Notes under the pieces: model-generated
Seen by the model: the letters and a program-made list of their open reading frames with translations, nothing else
Told to the model about the DNA's origin: nothing
Databases searched by the model: none
Translations under genes and position numbers: made by a program
Assembly (NCBI GenBank): GCA_025966175.1
Contig: JAOPVN010000246.1
Location: forward strand, 1 to 6,983
Direction: 5' to 3'
Source of the DNA: Modestobacter sp.
GTDB taxonomy: Bacteria > Actinomycetota > Actinomycetes > Mycobacteriales > Geodermatophilaceae
DNA: 6,983 nucleotides
Part shown: one piece after another, positions 5,315 to 6,983 of the stretch
Layout: each line of letters starts with the position of its first letter
Position numbering within the stretch: position 1 is the first letter of the stretch

Positions 5315-6983
5315 TCAGGTGAGCAGGCCGCGGGCGGCGGCGATCGCGACGGCCTCGGTGCGGCCGCCGGCGGACAGCTTGGCCAGGATGTTGCTGACGT
5401 GCACGCTGGCCGTCTTCTCGCTGATGAAGAGCTCCGCGCCGATCTGCCGGTTGGTGCGCCCCTGCGCCATCAACGCCAGCACCTCCGCCTCCCGCGGTGT
5501 GAGGACGGCACCCACCTCGGCCGCCCGCGCCATCCCGGGCAACTCCAGCCGACCGCGCCGGGCCAGCGCCTCGATCGCCGTCCGCAGCGGCGCCGCCCCC
5601 AGCCGCACGGCCACCTCGTGCGCGGCCTGCAGTTCGACGGCCGCCCCGGTCCGGTCATCGCCGGCCAGCAACGCCTCGGCCAGCCGGAACCGCGACCGCG
5701 CCTGCTCGAAGACGTGCCCGTAGCCGAACGCCTCGACGACCGCCCGCCACAGCTCGGGCGAGGACTCGCCACGCAGCCGCGCCGCCTCCGCCTCCATCCG
5801 GGCCCGCCACGCCTGGCCCTCGACGCCCATCACCGTGCCGGTGGACCGGTGAACGGCCTCCGCGTCGCGGGCCGAGGCCAGCAACGGCTCCGCGGCAGCG
5901 GTCCAGCGCTCGACCGTGCCGGTGTTCCCCACCAGACGCGCGGTCGCGGCGGCGTCGGCGAGCGGCGCCAGGGCGAGCGCGACCAGCCGCAGCGAGGCCA
6001 GTCGGTCGATGTCCCAGAACTCGACCAGGCGGTCGAGCGCCCGCCGTGCCTGCTCCACCGCTGTCCGAGGGTCACCCGCCTGCTCCGCCAGGTCGATCTC
6101 GGCAGCCGCGGTGGCCAGCACGAGCAGCACGTGGGACTCCAGTCGGCCGGCGAGCCCGCGGGCCCACGCCAGCCGCTCCGGCGCTCGAGGATCGCCCCGT
6201 CCCACCTGCACCAACAGGGCCGCCGCCCGGACGTGCGCGGCCATCTCCGGCACTCGGGCGAGCAGGTCGGCGGCGGCCAGGCTGCCGTCCCAGTCGCCGG
6301 AGACGTAGCGAGCCACCACGTCCAGGTGACGGAGCTCGGCGGCGTAGAAGGACCATTCGATGCCCAGCTCGCGTGCCCGCTCGAGACCGGCGCCGGTCCA
6401 GGACAGCGCCGCGGCGACGTCCCCGGCCTCGTAAGCGACATTGGCCAGGTTGAACAGCACGCGCATCTCCACGTCCGCGTCCCCGGAGCGGCGGGCGCGG
6501 GTCAGCGCCTCGTCCAGCCGTGCGCGCATCGCCTGATGGTCCTCACCACCGCGGACCCGGGCCAACGAGACAGCAGTGTCCGACCAGGCACTGTCCAGCC
6601 CGAGCGCGTCCGCGGCGGCCAGCGCCTCCTCGGCGGCGGCGTCCGCCTCGGCCATCCGGCCGAGCGCGTAGGAGGTGCGCGCGTGCGTGGCCGCCGCCCA
6701 GGTGCGCTCCGGCGACGGCGGATCGGCCGGGGCCAGCGCCATCGCCGCGCTGCTCTCCCGGTGCGCGGCGACCTGGTCCTCGATCCGGAACAACGCCTGC
6801 GCGATCGTGTAGTGCACCCGGGCTCGCCGGACCCGGTCTCCGGTCTCCCCCAGCAGCTGCAGGGCCGACCGCAGCAGCGCCACGGCGCGGTGCAGCTCGC
6901 CCACCGCCCGGGCCGCAGCCGCGGTGTCCAGCAGCAGCTCGACCTGGTCGCGGCCGGCGCGCGCGGCGGCATCGGGCACCGCC
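5315..6983 (-). CDS. Large LuxR-family transcriptional regulator, C-terminal part (N-terminus beyond window)
   Basis: This is a DNA-binding regulator with a C-terminal LuxR/GerE helix-turn-helix. The minus-strand frame is open to the window edge, so about 556 residues are visible and the start is outside. A GTG at 6979-6977 is only an in-frame valine candidate, with no visible reason to be the start. Counting from it, residues about 10-440 are Ala-, Leu- and Arg-rich helical hairpins of TPR type, for example HYTIAQALF near 56-64 and LFNLANVAYEAGD near 175-187. Residues 493-554 form the HTH: LTPREAEVLALMAQG, then NRQIGAELFISEKTASVHVSNILAKL, ending RGLLT. This resembles the C-terminal half of MalT/LAL-type regulators, which carry an ATPase domain at the N-terminus; that domain would be upstream and is inferred. 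It is convergent with the helicase gene. Its signal and target genes cannot be read here. Confidence 0.9.
   Translation of the reverse strand, partial: AVPDAAARAGRDQVELLLDTAAAARAVGELHRAVALLRSALQLLGETGDRVRRARVHYTIAQALFRIEDQVAAHRESSAAMALAPADPPSPERTWAAATHARTSYALGRMAEADAAAEEALAAADALGLDSAWSDTAVSLARVRGGEDHQAMRARLDEALTRARRSGDADVEMRVLFNLANVAYEAGDVAAALSWTGAGLERARELGIEWSFYAAELRHLDVVARYVSGDWDGSLAAADLLARVPEMAAHVRAAALLVQVGRGDPRAPERLAWARGLAGRLESHVLLVLATAAAEIDLAEQAGDPRTAVEQARRALDRLVEFWDIDRLASLRLVALALAPLADAAATARLVGNTGTVERWTAAAEPLLASARDAEAVHRSTGTVMGVEGQAWRARMEAEAARLRGESSPELWRAVVEAFGYGHVFEQARSRFRLAEALLAGDDRTGAAVELQAAHEVAVRLGAAPLRTAIEALARRGRLELPGMARAAEVGAVLTPREAEVLALMAQGRTNRQIGAELFISEKTASVHVSNILAKLSAGGRTEAVAIAAARGLLT

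Noticed and set aside
5238..5723. Plus-strand open frame of 161 codons opposite the LuxR helix-turn-helix
   Set aside because: The opposite strand gives a textbook LuxR HTH with high confidence, and the plus-strand product is Ser/Ala/Arg-rich without motifs.
1..6983. A new defence system built around the two helicases
   Set aside because: No nuclease, methyltransferase, toxin, reverse transcriptase or CRISPR repeats accompany them. One is a known XPB-type helicase, and the genes between are metabolic.

Overview
The window reads as chromosomal DNA of a very GC-rich actinobacterium. Codon third positions are almost all G or C, GTG starts occur, an XPB-type helicase is present and a large LuxR-type regulator sits at one end. 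The style resembles Geodermatophilaceae and relatives, but that placement is an impression and was not tested.

Layout from left to right. Positions 1-1085 (+) hold the C-terminal two thirds of a bacterial XPB/ERCC3-like DNA helicase cut by the window edge. A 99-base gap contains a 17-base tandem duplication and a GC hairpin. Positions 1185-2270 (+) encode an intact amidohydrolase-superfamily metalloenzyme with all expected metal ligands. Positions 2282-3078 (-) hold the decayed remains of a class I/II PLP aminotransferase of the MocR / 2-aminoadipate type. It still has its start, ribosome binding site and authentic C-terminus, but has several deletions, two or three frame changes and no catalytic lysine. 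Positions 3079-3412 carry no recognisable gene and probably contain the control region of the next gene. Positions 3413-5209 (+) encode a complete 598-residue SF2 DEAD/DEAH-type helicase with a second, non-helicase C-terminal region. A 105-base gap between convergent genes holds nested inverted repeats that look like a bidirectional terminator. Positions 5315-6983 (-) hold the C-terminal part of a large LuxR-family regulator with helical TPR-like repeats and a C-terminal helix-turn-helix.

The genes do not form one pathway. Two SF2 helicases on the same strand are separated by a metabolic gene and a dead metabolic gene. No mobile element, CRISPR array, RNA gene or clear defence system was seen. 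The most unusual item is the aminotransferase pseudogene. Its minus-strand frame happens to stay open across neighbouring genes, so it could easily be mis-annotated as one long protein.
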